Assembly: GCF_029227915.1 (NCBI RefSeq)
Contig: NC_079883.1
Span: 10,416,001 to 10,480,000 of the forward strand
Origin: Hydractinia symbiolongicarpus
Taxonomy: Eukaryota; Cnidaria; Hydrozoa; Anthoathecata; Hydractiniidae
Length of the DNA stretch: 64,000 nucleotides
Direction of reading: 5' to 3'
Shown here: positions 7,509 to 23,319 of the stretch, piece by piece
How positions within the stretch are numbered: the first letter of the stretch is position 1
Layout: the number at the start of each line of letters is the position of its first letter
Program-made: the position numbers and the translations under genes
The notes under the pieces: model-generated
The model's database searches: none
What the model saw: the letters and a program-made list of their open reading frames with translations, nothing else
What the model was told of the DNA's origin: nothing

Positions 7509-7628
7509 GTCTACGGCCATACCACGATGAACACACCCGTTCTCGTCTGATCACGGAAGTTAGGCATCGTCGGGCCGGGATAGTACTTGGATGGGGGACC
7601 GCCTGGGAACTCCCGGTGTCGTAGGCTT
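7509..7628 (+). rRNA. 5S rRNA: 5S rRNA, unit 2, A-box variant
   Basis: Differs from the other ten copies at 7563 (A>G, nucleotide 55 of the RNA): GTTAGGCATCG for GTTAAGCATCG. The change lies in the A-box of the internal promoter and in a conserved loop of the RNA, so this copy may be less active. Terminator T-run intact. Confidence 0.95.
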
Positions 7629-7956
7629 TTCATTTTCATTTGCTGTGATATATTTCTTGTTATAACAATTAAGGAACGTGGCGGTTGTTGAAAGTGTTTC
7701 CTATGACATTTTCCTACGACATTTTCAGGTGATAGTACGAGAAAAAAGAGCTTTCAAATGCATACAAACTCGATCTATTGCCGATCATCCAATAACCCTG
7801 ACGGAATGGCAAATAAAATAAAATTCCGCCGCCTTCCGAGGACTTATATCGCAATCACGTTTCGTAACAGCCAAGCGAGGTTTTACCTTAGCGTTTAAGT
7901 CACCACCGACATTTGGCCGCGCAACTTTTCTAAGCTCATTCATTTTGACTTAAGGA

Positions 7957-8120
7957 GGGGGCGAGCGCGGACGCAGGCCCCCACTACCAGAAATTGTACG
8001 GTCGAGTTACTGACGTTTGCAGTAATCGCAGAGGTCAGCCCAAGCGTAGTGCAATGCAAGAGCCTCACTCTGGAAGAAAACCCTCATTGATCAGTCTTTA
8101 CTTCCCCGTCAGGTAAGTAT
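7957..8120 (-). ncRNA. U1: U1 snRNA, unit 2
   Basis: Same sequence as the 2106-2269 copy as far as I could compare. PSE candidate at 8164-8177. Confidence 0.95.
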
Positions 8121-8310
8121 GAGTTGGAACTGCACCGTAGCATGAGGGTACCCTTCAAAGTTTGTTAATGCTTGTGGCTTGAGTGTGTTATAAACTGCCG
8201 TGTCGCGGGGCATAGGCTGTATTCTCCCCCAGTGTACGCGTTTTGTTCCCGCCGTAGACTATGCAGAGTGCCGTCGGAAAGAGGACTGCTATTATTCTTT
8301 TATTGCTTAT

Positions 8311-8497
8311 GTGGGCCGCCATCGGTAATAGTGCAACACCAAGGCAACCCGTGGTCACGGCGTGAATGAATCCACCTCCATGACCCAAGGCCAAAAATCA
8401 GATTAATATACTGACCATTCAGAGAATGGCCTACCAGATATTAAACTGATAAGAACAGATACTACACTTGATCTTAGCCATTAGGCCGAGAAGCGAT
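8311..8497 (-). ncRNA. U2: U2 snRNA, unit 2
   Basis: RNA unchanged. Upstream, 8527 G>A lies at -30, between the PSE (8538-8551) and the start. Confidence 0.95.
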
Positions 8498-8819
8498 AAA
8501 GAACAAGCGTTGCCATGATAGGCATCATCCACACACCGTAACTGCTTGTGGAGCATGTCACGTTACTGTAAAGCTTACAACTGTCACCGCGTACGGATGG
8601 ACGGCGACATAGTAAAAATCACGGCTGTTGATTTAGCCGTAGGATGGAGAGCGACTGTAGCGAGTGGATGGTAACTTACATGAATGCTAACAAAGGCGAC
8701 GATACTAAGTGCGTGATATTACTTTCCAATATGTCTGCGTACATTCCGTTTATCAACGCATTACGCCAGAACGTGCGCGCGCGTTACACAGTAGACCATG
8801 CAGCCGAAATGCGACAGTG

Positions 8820-8892
8820 CGACCCTGCCAGGAGTCGAACCTGGAATCCCCTGATTCGTAGTCAGATGCCTTATCCATTGGGCCACAGGGCC
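8820..8892 (-). tRNA. tRNA-Arg(ACG): tRNA-Arg (ACG), unit 2
   Basis: Unchanged cloverleaf; anticodon at 8857-8859. Confidence 0.95.
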
Positions 8893-9471
8893 ATGCTTAT
8901 GACTTCGCCCCATCGTCATTTTGGCTTGCGCATTCGTTTTACTTACGACAGAATTCTTCGTGTTTGTAGCCATGAAAGAAAGGGACTTCTGTGAGTGAAT
9001 TTTTTTACTGTGGTCTAATAAAAAAGTCGAAACGCAGTGCCCAATATATGAATTGCTCCTAATAGCCGGAAACAGGCCGTGTCGATGATGTAGGCCGACA
9101 TACGCAACGCAAACCAAAGAACGCTTTATGAAAATCCTAACACGAGCGCGGAAGAAGCCCAAATTAACAGACTAGATGTAATGCTGAAGACCTCAAACTC
9201 CAGCAGCTTCTCTTGCAGACTATTGCGTCGTACTACAAATAAAAATTAACATGCTTTCGCATAGTCGCGGCACCCAAAACGGACATTATACGATGTACAG
9301 AAACACACATTTCTGTTTTCGCGCCAAATCAATTCCCGGGAGTGGTACTTTTACGTCCGCATACTTCGCACCGTCTTAAATTATATCTCATTTACACGGT
9401 AATGTTTAGTATACTTCTACTGTGATAACAAGCATCGTTTATCGTTGGATTGTTGTAAGAAAACATTAAAA

Positions 9472-10023
9472 ATGAGTGAAGCAGCTTCTCCAAAGAAAAT
9501 CGCACCCAAGAAGAAACCTGCTGCAAAGAAGACAGCTGATCACCCTAAATATGTGGACATGATCAAGGCTGCTATCGCTACCCTAAAGGAACGCGGTGGT
9601 TCATCTCGCCAAGCTATTACAAAATATATTCATGCAAATTACAAAGTTGCTGAAAACTCAGATCATCATCTGAAAATGGCTCTTAAACGAGGAGTAACAT
9701 CAGGCGATTTGATTCAAACTAAAGGCACTGGTGCTTCTGGATCATTCAAGCTAGGTCAGGTAAAAAAAGAAAAACCTAAGAAAAAGGCCGCAGCAAAAAA
9801 GCCAACGGCAAAGAAGCCTACTGCAAAGAAAAGTACACCAAAAAAGAAGCCAGCAAAGAAGAGCACGCCAAAGAAAGCAGCAAAGAAGCCTGCCACAAAG
9901 AAAGCCTCGGCTAAGAAACCAGCAGCTAAGAAACCCACAAAGAAGCCTGTTGCTAAAAAACCTGCAGCAAAGAAGGTCAAAAAGACTCCCAAAAAGGCAG
10001 CAAAGAAGACCGCAAAAAAATAA
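9472..10023 (+). CDS. H1: Linker histone H1, unit 2
   Basis: 183 aa, identical to the 3621-4172 protein. Stem-loop 10056-10071. Its 3' flank has a single copy of the 18-mer (10249-10266). Confidence 0.97.
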   Translation: MSEAASPKKIAPKKKPAAKKTADHPKYVDMIKAAIATLKERGGSSRQAITKYIHANYKVAENSDHHLKMALKRGVTSGDLIQTKGTGASGSFKLGQVKKEKPKKKAAAKKPTAKKPTAKKSTPKKKPAKKSTPKKAAKKPATKKASAKKPAAKKPTKKPVAKKPAAKKVKKTPKKAAKKTAKK

Positions 10024-10248
10024 TTTGTGTGTATCTGGCTATTACATTAACAAACGGCTATTTTTATAGCCACACATTTACAAAAAAACATTATCTTGGT
10101 ACAAAGTTAAACTTGTTTAAGTCACTTAAACAGTTAAAAAAGAGTAAATTTAAGATTAGATTCCCTAAGTTTAAGTATTTTCGTTTTTAAATTTCTTATT
10201 TTCTTGCTTTTACTTTTCTTGCCCTTCATATTTTTAACATTGTCAAAC

Positions 10249-10266
10249 TTTATGTAGCATAAAATT
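10249..10266. repeat. Single copy of the 18-mer (contracted)
   Basis: TTTATGTAGCATAAAATT occurs once here, twice in tandem in the other units. Consistent with replication slippage or unequal exchange. Confidence 0.9.
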
Positions 10267-10366
10267 TAAACAGAAAGCAGGACAAAGTTTGATATAAAAA
10301 GCTAGCCGTAATATTTTTTATGGATGTGTGGCTATAAAAATAGCCGTTTTTTGTTTGGTAAGATGC

Positions 10367-10780
<414 letters not shown>

Positions 10781-11258
10781 TTAAGAAGTCGATGTAGTAC
10801 GGATACACAAGACGGTCTAAAATGCACTATCGCGCCAAAGTTTTATTTCTCATATTGATTGACAGCTAAGGTTCAAAACAAACCATTTGATTGGTGCTAA
10901 GAAAGTAATTTCTGATTGGCTGCATAATGACATTACGCTCATTACTTTAACATTTTTATAAAATCTGTGTTTTTTGGCTACGGGAAAACGGCTGTATCTT
11001 CTGATACACAAAAGCTTTTGACTTTTTTTTTTTTTAGTAAGTAGCAGAAGGTTTGGCGAATTCCAACGATGCCAAATTTATTGCCTTACTGAAACATTAA
11101 GACCACGAATTTTTAAAAAAACTACAGTTTTACTTAAAAAAATGTACAAAATGTTCGGAACATTTTGTAATGACGCAACTCTATTGGTTAATTAGGGTGT
11201 TTCCACGAGCAGTAGGTAATTTTATGGCCTCTTTTTAAAGCTGTCTGAATTCTGTTAA

Positions 11259-11615
<357 letters not shown>

Positions 11616-12075
11616 GCGTTGTCATTGCTCAACAAAAACGGCTATTTTTATAGCCACAAATCTTTTAAAACATTACTTTGTGCACGCTTCCAAATTACAC
11701 AATGTGTAAAGTCTTGTCACAGTTACATTTATTGCTATACGATACTATGTCATATATGACACAAAAAAAATTTAGAAATACTTTGTAGGGTTAATTTGCC
11801 TGGGAGTGTTTCCGTGAAAAGCTGGGTTAAGTTAAATGTAAGCAATAACATGGATCAATGTACTTGTCTTTTCTGCAAGTACAGCTAATAATACGTATGA
11901 AAAGTGAAGCTAATCCACACACACATGGGGAAGTATTTTAAATGTAGGCTAGTGTTCTTAAGCACATTATTTAGAAGTTTTATTAACTTCGGTTAACTTG
12001 TAGTGACGCCAAGTAAATGTTTTTTTAAAGATGTGTGGTCTTAAAAAAGACCGTTTGTGTTTGGTAGACGTTGGT

Positions 12076-12480
12076 TTACTTGCTGCTTGTGTATTTTGTG
12101 ACGGCTTTTGTTCCTTCACTGACTGCGTGTTTTGCAAGTTCTCCAGGCAAGAGAAGACGTACTGCGGTTTGAATTTCACGAGAAGAGATGGTCGACTTTT
12201 TGTTTTGAAGAGCCAAACGCGAAGCTTCGGAAGCAATGCGCTCAAAGATGTCGTTGACAAATGAGTTCATGATGCTCATAGCTTTGCTTGAAACTCCGAC
12301 ATCTGGGTGAACTTGTTTCAAAACATTGTAGATGTAAATAGCATAACTTTCCTTTCTCTTTCTCTTGCGTTTCTTTTCACCAGTTCCACCAATCTTTCCT
12401 CCTTTTTTGCCGGCTCTTTTTTCACCTTTCTTGGCTACTTTAGGTGCCTGTTTTCCTCCTTTAGCTGCTGCGTCAGACAT
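12076..12480 (-). CDS. H2B: Histone H2B, unit 3
   Basis: Identical protein; the nucleotide sequence also matches the first copy where compared. Stem-loop 12037-12052. Confidence 0.98.
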   Translation of the reverse strand: MSDAAAKGGKQAPKVAKKGEKRAGKKGGKIGGTGEKKRKRKRKESYAIYIYNVLKQVHPDVGVSSKAMSIMNSFVNDIFERIASEASRLALQNKKSTISSREIQTAVRLLLPGELAKHAVSEGTKAVTKYTSSK

Positions 12481-12764
12481 GGTTAAAAATTTTTGCTACT
12501 TAACTTGTAAATAAGCATTAAACTGCAAGTCAAAACTTTTTGTTTATAAGTAAAAAAATCGGATCGAATTCGATCCGAAAACGCCGATACGCAATTTAAT
12601 TGGTTAAAAAAAAAATCTTTTGTTTAATACTTAATTATGATTGGTTAAAAAAACATGATTTCGATCCTATTTTTATGATGAAAAAACGAGTAAAGTTTAT
12701 TTCGTTAACACTTACGTTAAATATTCGTACGTTTTTGTATTAACTTACAAATCAAATCGCAGTT

Positions 12765-13145
12765 ATGTCTGGACGTGGAAAAGGTGGAAAAGCTAAGGCT
12801 AAAGCCAAGACAAGATCCTCAAGAGCTGGACTTCAATTTCCAGTCGGTAGAGTGCATAGATTCCTTCGTAGAGGGCACTATGCTAACCGAATTGGATCTG
12901 GAGCACCAGTTTACTTAGCAGCCGTCTTGGAATATTTATCTGCTGAGATATTGGAGTTGGCTGGTAACGCAGCAAGAGACAACAAAAAAGCTAGGATTAT
13001 TCCAAGACATTTACAATTGGCTGTTCGTAATGATGAAGAATTAAACAAACTTTTGAGCGGTGTAACCATTGCAGCTGGTGGTGTTTTGCCAAACATTCAA
13101 GCTGTCTTACTCCCAAAGAAGAACGACAAAGGACAGAAGAAGTAA
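12765..13145 (+). CDS. H2A: Histone H2A, unit 3
   Basis: Identical protein. Stem-loop 13168-13183. Confidence 0.98.
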   Translation: MSGRGKGGKAKAKAKTRSSRAGLQFPVGRVHRFLRRGHYANRIGSGAPVYLAAVLEYLSAEILELAGNAARDNKKARIIPRHLQLAVRNDEELNKLLSGVTIAAGGVLPNIQAVLLPKKNDKGQKK

Positions 13146-13342
13146 ACCGCTACACTCAGAAAACAACGGCTATTTTTATAGCCACACATCTTTAAAAAAA
13201 CATTGTTTTTTTCACAAAACTATAACCTTAAAGTCTAATAGATAATCCATGCATACGCCTTGTCCTAAGTAACTCAAAGAAATTAAATAAAAAAATTTGA
13301 TCACAACGTCAAAATAAATTGCACGTATTTGCACCTACTAAT

Positions 13343-13462
13343 GTCTACGGCCATACCACGATGAACACACCCGTTCTCGTCTGATCACGGAAGTTAAGCA
13401 TCGTCGGGCCGGGATAGTACTTGGATGGGGGACCGCCTGGGAACTCCCGGTGTCGTAGGCTT
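13343..13462 (+). rRNA. 5S rRNA: 5S rRNA, unit 3
   Basis: Consensus 5S sequence with the normal A-box. Confidence 0.96.
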
Positions 13463-13790
13463 TTCATTTTCATTTGCTGTGATATATTTCTTGTTATAAC
13501 AATTAAGGAACGTGGCGGTTGTTGAAAGTGTTTCCTATGACATTTTCCTACGACATTTTCAGGTGATAGTACGAGAAAAAAGAGCTTTCAAATGCATACA
13601 AACTCGATCTATTGCCGATCATCCAATAACCCTGACGGAATGGCAAATAAAATAAAATTCCGCCGCCTTCCGAGGACTTATATCGCAATCACGTTTCGTA
13701 ACAGCCAAGCGAGGTTTTACCTTAGCGTTTAAGTCACCACCGACATTTGGCCGCGCAACTTTTCTAAGCTCATTCATTTTGACTTAAGGA

Positions 13791-13954
13791 GGGGGCGAGC
13801 GCGGACGCAGGCCCCCACTACCAGAAATTGTACGGTCGAGTTACTGACGTTTGCAGTAATCGCAGAGGTCAGCCCAAGCGTAGTGCAATGCAAGAGCCTC
13901 ACTCTGGAAGAAAACCCTCATTGATCAGTCTTTACTTCCCCGTCAGGTAAGTAT
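13791..13954 (-). ncRNA. U1: U1 snRNA, unit 3
   Basis: Same RNA; PSE candidate 13998-14011. Confidence 0.95.
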
Positions 13955-14144
13955 GAGTTGGAACTGCACCGTAGCATGAGGGTACCCTTCAAAGTTTGTT
14001 AATGCTTGTGGCTTGAGTGTGTTATAAACTGCCGTGTCGCGGGGCATAGGCTGTATTCTCCCCCAGTGTACGCGTTTTGTTCCCGCCGTAGACTATGCAG
14101 AGTGCCGTCGGAAAGAGGACTGCTATTATTCTTTTATTGCTTAT

Positions 14145-14331
14145 GTGGGCCGCCATCGGTAATAGTGCAACACCAAGGCAACCCGTGGTCACGGCGTGAA
14201 TGAATCCACCTCCATGACCCAAGGCCAAAAATCAGATTAATATACTGACCATTCAGAGAATGGCCTACCAGATATTAAACTGATAAGAACAGATACTACA
14301 CTTGATCTTAGCCATTAGGCCGAGAAGCGAT
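14145..14331 (-). ncRNA. U2: U2 snRNA, unit 3
   Basis: Same RNA; PSE candidate 14372-14385. Confidence 0.95.
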
Positions 14332-14653
14332 AAAGAACAAGCGTTGCCATGATAGGCATCGTCCACACACCGTAACTGCTTGTGGAGCATGTCACGTTAC
14401 TGTAAAGCTTACAACTGTCACCGCGTACGGATGGACGGCGACATAGTAAAAATCACGGCTGTTGATTTAGCCGTAGGATGGAGAGCGACTGTAGCGAGTG
14501 GATGGTAACTTACATGAATGCTAACAAAGGCGACGATACTAAGTGCGTGATATTACTTTCCAATATGTCTGCGTACATTCCGTTTATCAACGCATTACGC
14601 CAGAACGTGCGCGCGCGTTACACAGTAGACCATGCAGCCGAAATGCGACAGTG

Positions 14654-14726
14654 CGACCCTGCCAGGAGTCGAACCTGGAATCCCCTGATTCGTAGTCAGA
14701 TGCCTTATCCATTGGGCCACAGGGCC
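14654..14726 (-). tRNA. tRNA-Arg(ACG): tRNA-Arg (ACG), unit 3
   Basis: Unchanged; anticodon 14691-14693. Confidence 0.95.
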
Positions 14727-15305
14727 ATGCTTATGACTTCGCCCCATCGTCATTTTGGCTTGCGCATTCGTTTTACTTACGACAGAATTCTTCGTGTTTG
14801 TAGCCATGAAAGAAAGGGACTTCTGTGAGTGAATTTTTTTACTGTGGTCTAATAAAAAAGTCGAAACGCAGTGCCCAATATATGAATTGCTCCTAATAGC
14901 CGGAAACAGGCCGTGTCGATGATGTAGGCCGACATACGCAACGCAAACCAAAGAACGCTTTATGAAAATCCTAACACGAGCGCGGAAGAAGCCCAAATTA
15001 ACAGACTAGATGTAATGCTGAAGACCTCAAACTCCAGCAGCTTCTCTTGCAGACTATTGCGTCGTACTACAAATAAAAATTAACATGCTTTCGCATAGTC
15101 GCGGCACCCAAAACGGACATTATACGATGTACAGAAACACACATTTCTGTTTTCGCGCCAAATCAATTCCCGGGAGTGGTACTTTTACGTCCGCATACTT
15201 CGCACCGTCTTAAATTATATCTCATTTACACGGTAATGTTTAGTATACTTCTACTGTGATAACAAGCATCGTTTATCGTTGGATTGTTGTAAGAAAACAT
15301 TAAAA

Positions 15306-15857
15306 ATGAGTGAAGCAGCTTCTCCAAAGAAAATCGCACCCAAGAAGAAACCTGCTGCAAAGAAGACAGCTGATCACCCTAAATATGTGGACATGATCAA
15401 GGCTGCTATCGCTACCCTAAAGGAACGCGGTGGTTCATCTCGCCAAGCTATTACAAAATATATTCATGCAAATTACAAAGTTGCTGAAAACTCAGATCAT
15501 CATCTGAAAATGGCTCTTAAACGAGGAGTAACATCAGGCGATTTGATTCAAACTAAAGGCACTGGTGCTTCTGGATCATTCAAGCTAGGTCAGGTAAAAA
15601 AAGAAAAACCTAAGAAAAAGGCCGCAGCAAAAAAGCCAACGGCAAAGAAGCCTACTGCAAAGAAAAGTACACCAAAAAAGAAGCCAGCAAAGAAGAGCAC
15701 GCCAAAGAAAGCAGCAAAGAAGCCTGCCACAAAGAAAGCCTCGGCTAAGAAACCAGCAGCTAAGAAACCCACAAAGAAGCCTGTTGCTAAAAAACCTGCA
15801 GCAAAGAAGGTCAAAAAGACTCCCAAAAAGGCAGCAAAGAAGACCGCAAAAAAATAA
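15306..15857 (+). CDS. H1: Linker histone H1, unit 3
   Basis: Identical 183-aa protein. Stem-loop 15890-15905. Confidence 0.97.
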   Translation: MSEAASPKKIAPKKKPAAKKTADHPKYVDMIKAAIATLKERGGSSRQAITKYIHANYKVAENSDHHLKMALKRGVTSGDLIQTKGTGASGSFKLGQVKKEKPKKKAAAKKPTAKKPTAKKSTPKKKPAKKSTPKKAAKKPATKKASAKKPAAKKPTKKPVAKKPAAKKVKKTPKKAAKKTAKK

Positions 15858-16218
15858 TTTGTGTGTATCTGGCTATTACATTAACAAACGGCTATTTTTA
15901 TAGCCACACATTTACAAAAAAACATTATCTTGGTACAAAGTTAAACTTGTTTAAGTCACTTAAACAGTTAAAAAAGAGTAAATTTAAGATTAGATTCCCT
16001 AAGTTTAAGTATTTTCGTTTTTAAATTTCTTATTTTCTTGCTTTTACTTTTCTTGCCCTTCATATTTTTAACATTGTCAAACTTTATGTAGCATAAAATT
16101 TTTATGTAGCATAAAATTTAAACAGAAAGCAGGACAAAGTTTGATATAAAAAGCTAGCCGTAATATTTTTTATGGATGTGTGGCTATAAAAATAGCCGTT
16201 TTTTGTTTGGTAAGATGC

Positions 16219-16632
<414 letters not shown>

Positions 16633-17110
16633 TTAAGAAGTCGATGTAGTACGGATACACAAGACGGTCTAAAATGCACTATCGCGCCAAAGTTTTATTT
16701 CTCATATTGATTGACAGCTAAGGTTCAAAACAAACCATTTGATTGGTGCTAAGAAAGTAATTTCTGATTGGCTGCATAATGACATTACGCTCATTACTTT
16801 AACATTTTTATAAAATCTGTGTTTTTTGGCTACGGGAAAACGGCTGTATCTTCTGATACACAAAAGCTTTTGACTTTTTTTTTTTTTAGTAAGTAGCAGA
16901 AGGTTTGGCGAATTCCAACGATGCCAAATTTATTGCCTTACTGAAACATTAAGACCACGAATTTTTAAAAAAACTACAGTTTTACTTAAAAAAATGTACA
17001 AAATGTTCGGAACATTTTGTAATGACGCAACTCTATTGGTTAATTAGGGTGTTTCCACGAGCAGTAGGTAATTTTATGGCCTCTTTTTAAAGCTGTCTGA
17101 ATTCTGTTAA

Positions 17111-17467
<357 letters not shown>

Positions 17468-17927
17468 GCGTTGTCATTGCTCAACAAAAACGGCTATTTT
17501 TATAGCCACAAATCTTTTAAAACATTACTTTGTGCACGCTTCCAAATTACACAATGTGTAAAGTCTTGTCACAGTTACATTTATTGCTATACGATACTAT
17601 GTCATATATGACACAAAAAAAATTTAGAAATACTTTGTAGGGTTAATTTGCCTGGGAGTGTTTCCGTGAAAAGCTGGGTTAAGTTAAATGTAAGCAATAA
17701 CATGGATCAATGTACTTGTCTTTTCTGCAAGTACAGCTAATAATACGTATGAAAAGTGAAGCTAATCCACACACACATGGGGAAGTATTTTAAATGTAGG
17801 CTAGTGTTCTTAAGCACATTATTTAGAAGTTTTATTAACTTCGGTTAACTTGTAGTGACGCCAAGTAAATGTTTTTTTAAAGATGTGTGGTCTTAAAAAA
17901 GACCGTTTGTGTTTGGTAGACGTTGGT

Positions 17928-18332
17928 TTACTTGCTGCTTGTGTATTTTGTGACGGCTTTTGTTCCTTCACTGACTGCGTGTTTTGCAAGTTCTCCAGGC
18001 AAGAGAAGACGTACTGCGGTTTGAATTTCACGAGAAGAGATGGTCGACTTTTTGTTTTGAAGAGCCAAACGCGAAGCTTCGGAAGCAATGCGCTCAAAGA
18101 TGTCGTTGACAAATGAGTTCATGATGCTCATAGCTTTGCTTGAAACTCCGACATCTGGGTGAACTTGTTTCAAAACATTGTAGATGTAAATAGCATAACT
18201 TTCCTTTCTCTTTCTCTTGCGTTTCTTTTCACCAGTTCCACCAATCTTTCCTCCTTTTTTGCCGGCTCTTTTTTCACCTTTCTTGGCTACTTTAGGTGCC
18301 TGTTTTCCTCCTTTAGCTGCTGCGTCAGACAT
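17928..18332 (-). CDS. H2B: Histone H2B, unit 4
   Basis: Identical protein. Stem-loop 17889-17904. Confidence 0.98.
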   Translation of the reverse strand: MSDAAAKGGKQAPKVAKKGEKRAGKKGGKIGGTGEKKRKRKRKESYAIYIYNVLKQVHPDVGVSSKAMSIMNSFVNDIFERIASEASRLALQNKKSTISSREIQTAVRLLLPGELAKHAVSEGTKAVTKYTSSK

Positions 18333-18616
18333 GGTTAAAAATTTTTGCTACTTAACTTGTAAATAAGCATTAAACTGCAAGTCAAAACTTTTTGTTTATA
18401 AGTAAAAAAATCGGATCGAATTCGATCCGAAAACGCCGATACGCAATTTAATTGGTTAAAAAAAAAATCTTTTGTTTAATACTTAATTATGATTGGTTAA
18501 AAAAACATGATTTCGATCCTATTTTTATGATGAAAAAACGAGTAAAGTTTATTTCGTTAACACTTACGTTAAATATTCGTACGTTTTTGTATTAACTTAC
18601 AAATCAAATCGCAGTT

Positions 18617-18997
18617 ATGTCTGGACGTGGAAAAGGTGGAAAAGCTAAGGCTAAAGCCAAGACAAGATCCTCAAGAGCTGGACTTCAATTTCCAGTCGGT
18701 AGAGTGCATAGATTCCTTCGTAGAGGGCACTATGCTAACCGAATTGGATCTGGAGCACCAGTTTACTTAGCAGCCGTCTTGGAATATTTATCTGCTGAGA
18801 TATTGGAGTTGGCTGGTAACGCAGCAAGAGACAACAAAAAAGCTAGGATTATTCCAAGACATTTACAATTGGCTGTTCGTAATGATGAAGAATTAAACAA
18901 ACTTTTGAGCGGTATAACCATTGCAGCTGGTGGTGTTTTGCCAAACATTCAAGCTGTCTTACTCCCAAAGAAGAACGACAAAGGACAGAAGAAGTAA
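18617..18997 (+). CDS. H2A: Histone H2A, unit 4, V100I
   Basis: One conservative change at 18914 (GTA>ATA): Val100 to Ile in [11 protein letters not shown], next to the H2A docking region. Stem-loop 19020-19035. Likely functional. Confidence 0.97.
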   Translation: MSGRGKGGKAKAKAKTRSSRAGLQFPVGRVHRFLRRGHYANRIGSGAPVYLAAVLEYLSAEILELAGNAARDNKKARIIPRHLQLAVRNDEELNKLLSGITIAAGGVLPNIQAVLLPKKNDKGQKK

Positions 18998-19194
18998 ACC
19001 GCTACACTCAGAAAACAACGGCTATTTTTATAGCCACACATCTTTAAAAAAACATTGTTTTTTTCACAAAACTATAACCTTAAAGTCTAATAGATAATCC
19101 ATGCATACGCCTTGTCCTAAGTAACTCAAAGAAATTAAATAAAAAAATTTGATCACAACGTCAAAATAAATTGCACGTATTTGCACCTACTAAT

Positions 19195-19314
19195 GTCTAC
19201 GGCCATACCACGATGAACACACCCGTTCTCGTCTGATCACGGAAGTTAAGCATCGTCGGGCCGGGATAGTACTTGGATGGGGGACCGCCTGGGAACTCCC
19301 GGTGTCGTAGGCTT
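19195..19314 (+). rRNA. 5S rRNA: 5S rRNA, unit 4
   Basis: Consensus 5S sequence. Confidence 0.96.
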
Positions 19315-19642
19315 TTCATTTTCATTTGCTGTGATATATTTCTTGTTATAACAATTAAGGAACGTGGCGGTTGTTGAAAGTGTTTCCTATGACATTTTCC
19401 TACGACATTTTCAGGTGATAGTACGAGAAAAAAGAGCTTTCAAATGCATACAAACTCGATCTATTGCCGATCATCCAATAACCCTGACGGAATGGCAAAT
19501 AAAATAAAATTCCGCCGCCTTCCGAGGACTTATATCGCAATCACGTTTCGTAACAGCCAAGCGAGGTTTTACCTTAGCGTTTAAGTCACCACCGACATTT
19601 GGCCGCGCAACTTTTCTAAGCTCATTCATTTTGACTTAAGGA

Positions 19643-19806
19643 GGGGGCGAGCGCGGACGCAGGCCCCCACTACCAGAAATTGTACGGTCGAGTTACTGAC
19701 GTTTGCAGTAATCGCAGAGGTCAGCCCAAGCGTAGTGCAATGCAAGAGCCTCACTCTGGAAGAAAACCCTCATTGATCAGTCTTTACTTCCCCGTCAGGT
19801 AAGTAT
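19643..19806 (-). ncRNA. U1: U1 snRNA, unit 4
   Basis: Same RNA; PSE candidate 19850-19863. Confidence 0.95.
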
Positions 19807-19996
19807 GAGTTGGAACTGCACCGTAGCATGAGGGTACCCTTCAAAGTTTGTTAATGCTTGTGGCTTGAGTGTGTTATAAACTGCCGTGTCGCGGGGCATA
19901 GGCTGTATTCTCCCCCAGTGTACGCGTTTTGTTCCCGCCGTAGACTATGCAGAGTGCCGTCGGAAAGAGGACTGCTATTATTCTTTTATTGCTTAT

Positions 19997-20183
19997 GTGG
20001 GCCGCCATCGGTAATAGTGCAACACCAAGGCAACCCGTGGTCACGGCGTGAATGAATCCACCTCCATGACCCAAGGCCAAAAATCAGATTAATATACTGA
20101 CCATTCAGAGAATGGCCTACCAGATATTAAACTGATAAGAACAGATACTACACTTGATCTTAGCCATTAGGCCGAGAAGCGAT
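19997..20183 (-). ncRNA. U2: U2 snRNA, unit 4
   Basis: Compared base by base with the first copy: no difference seen. PSE candidate 20224-20237. Confidence 0.95.
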
Positions 20184-20505
20184 AAAGAACAAGCGTTGCC
20201 ATGATAGGCATCGTCCACACACCGTAACTGCTTGTGGAGCATGTCACGTTACTGTAAAGCTTACAACTGTCACCGCGTACGGATGGACGGCGACATAGTA
20301 AAAATCACGGCTGTTGATTTAGCCGTAGGATGGAGAGCGACTGTAGCGAGTGGATGGTAACTTACATGAATGCTAACAAAGGCGACGATACTAAGTGCGT
20401 GATATTACTTTCCAATATGTCTGCGTACATTCCGTTTATCAACGCATTACGCCAGAACGTGCGCGCGCGTTACACAGTAGACCATGCAGCCGAAATGCGA
20501 CAGTG

Positions 20506-20578
20506 CGACCCTGCCAGGAGTCGAACCTGGAATCCCCTGATTCGTAGTCAGATGCCTTATCCATTGGGCCACAGGGCC
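20506..20578 (-). tRNA. tRNA-Arg(ACG): tRNA-Arg (ACG), unit 4
   Basis: Unchanged; anticodon 20543-20545. Confidence 0.95.
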
Positions 20579-21157
20579 ATGCTTATGACTTCGCCCCATC
20601 GTCATTTTGGCTTGCGCATTCGTTTTACTTACGACAGAATTCTTCGTGTTTGTAGCCATGAAAGAAAGGGACTTCTGTGAGTGAATTTTTTTACTGTGGT
20701 CTAATAAAAAAGTCGAAACGCAGTGCCCAATATATGAATTGCTCCTAATAGCCGGAAACAGGCCGTGTCGATGATGTAGGCCGACATACGCAACGCAAAC
20801 CAAAGAACGCTTTATGAAAATCCTAACACGAGCGCGGAAGAAGCCCAAATTAACAGACTAGATGTAATGCTGAAGACCTCAAACTCCAGCAGCTTCTCTT
20901 GCAGACTATTGCGTCGTACTACAAATAAAAATTAACATGCTTTCGCATAGTCGCGGCACCCAAAACGGACATTATACGATGTACAGAAACACACATTTCT
21001 GTTTTCGCGCCAAATCAATTCCCGGGAGTGGTACTTTTACGTCCGCATACTTCGCACCGTCTTAAATTATATCTCATTTACACGGTAATGTTTAGTATAC
21101 TTCTACTGTGATAACAAGCATCGTTTATCGTTGGATTGTTGTAAGAAAACATTAAAA

Positions 21158-21709
21158 ATGAGTGAAGCAGCTTCTCCAAAGAAAATCGCACCCAAGAAGA
21201 AACCTGCTGCAAAGAAGACAGCTGATCACCCTAAATATGTGGACATGATCAAGGCTGCTATCGCTACCCTAAAGGAACGCGGTGGTTCATCTCGCCAAGC
21301 TATTACAAAATATATTCATGCAAATTACAAAGTTGCTGAAAACTCAGATCATCATCTGAAAATGGCTCTTAAACGAGGAGTAACATCAGGCGATTTGATT
21401 CAAACTAAAGGCACTGGTGCTTCTGGATCATTCAAGCTAGGTCAGGTAAAAAAAGAAAAACCTAAGAAAAAGGCCGCAGCAAAAAAGCCAACGGCAAAGA
21501 AGCCTACTGCAAAGAAAAGTACACCAAAAAAGAAGCCAGCAAAGAAGAGCACGCCAAAGAAAGCAGCAAAGAAGCCTGCCACAAAGAAAGCCTCGGCTAA
21601 GAAACCAGCAGCTAAGAAACCCACAAAGAAGCCTGTTGCTAAAAAACCTGCAGCAAAGAAGGTCAAAAAGACTCCCAAAAAGGCAGCAAAGAAGACCGCA
21701 AAAAAATAA
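21158..21709 (+). CDS. H1: Linker histone H1, unit 4
   Basis: Identical 183-aa protein. Stem-loop 21742-21757. Confidence 0.97.
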   Translation: MSEAASPKKIAPKKKPAAKKTADHPKYVDMIKAAIATLKERGGSSRQAITKYIHANYKVAENSDHHLKMALKRGVTSGDLIQTKGTGASGSFKLGQVKKEKPKKKAAAKKPTAKKPTAKKSTPKKKPAKKSTPKKAAKKPATKKASAKKPAAKKPTKKPVAKKPAAKKVKKTPKKAAKKTAKK

Positions 21710-22070
21710 TTTGTGTGTATCTGGCTATTACATTAACAAACGGCTATTTTTATAGCCACACATTTACAAAAAAACATTATCTTGGTACAAAGTTAAACTT
21801 GTTTAAGTCACTTAAACAGTTAAAAAAGAGTAAATTTAAGATTAGATTCCCTAAGTTTAAGTATTTTCGTTTTTAAATTTCTTATTTTCTTGCTTTTACT
21901 TTTCTTGCCCTGCATATTTTTAACATTGTCAAACTTTATGTAGCATAAAATTTTTATGTAGCATAAAATTTAAACAGAAAGCAGGACAAAGTTTGATATA
22001 AAAAGCTAGCCGTAATATTTTTTATGGATGTGTGGCTATAAAAATAGCCGTTTTTTGTTTGGTAAGATGC

Positions 22071-22484
<414 letters not shown>

Positions 22485-22962
22485 TTAAGAAGTCGATGTA
22501 GTACGGATACACAAGACGGTCTAAAATGCACTATCGCGCCAAAGTTTTATTTCTCATATTGATTGACAGCTAAGGTTCAAAACAAACCATTTGATTGGTG
22601 CTAAGAAAGTAATTTCTGATTGGCTGCATAATGACATTACGCTCATTACTTTAACATTTTTATAAAATCTGTGTTTTTTGGCTACGGGAAAACGGCTGTA
22701 TCTTCTGATACACAAAAGCTTTTGACTTTTTTTTTTTTTAGTAAGTAGCAGAAGGTTTGGCGAATTCCAACGATGCCAAATTTATTGCCTTACTGAAACA
22801 TTAAGACCACGAATTTTTAAAAAAACTACAGTTTTACTTAAAAAAATGTACAAAATGTTCGGAACATTTTGTAATGACGCAACTCTATTGGTTAATTAGG
22901 GTGTTTCCACGAGCAGTAGGTAATTTTATGGCCTCTTTTTAAAGCTGTCTGAATTCTGTTAA

Positions 22963-23319
<357 letters not shown>

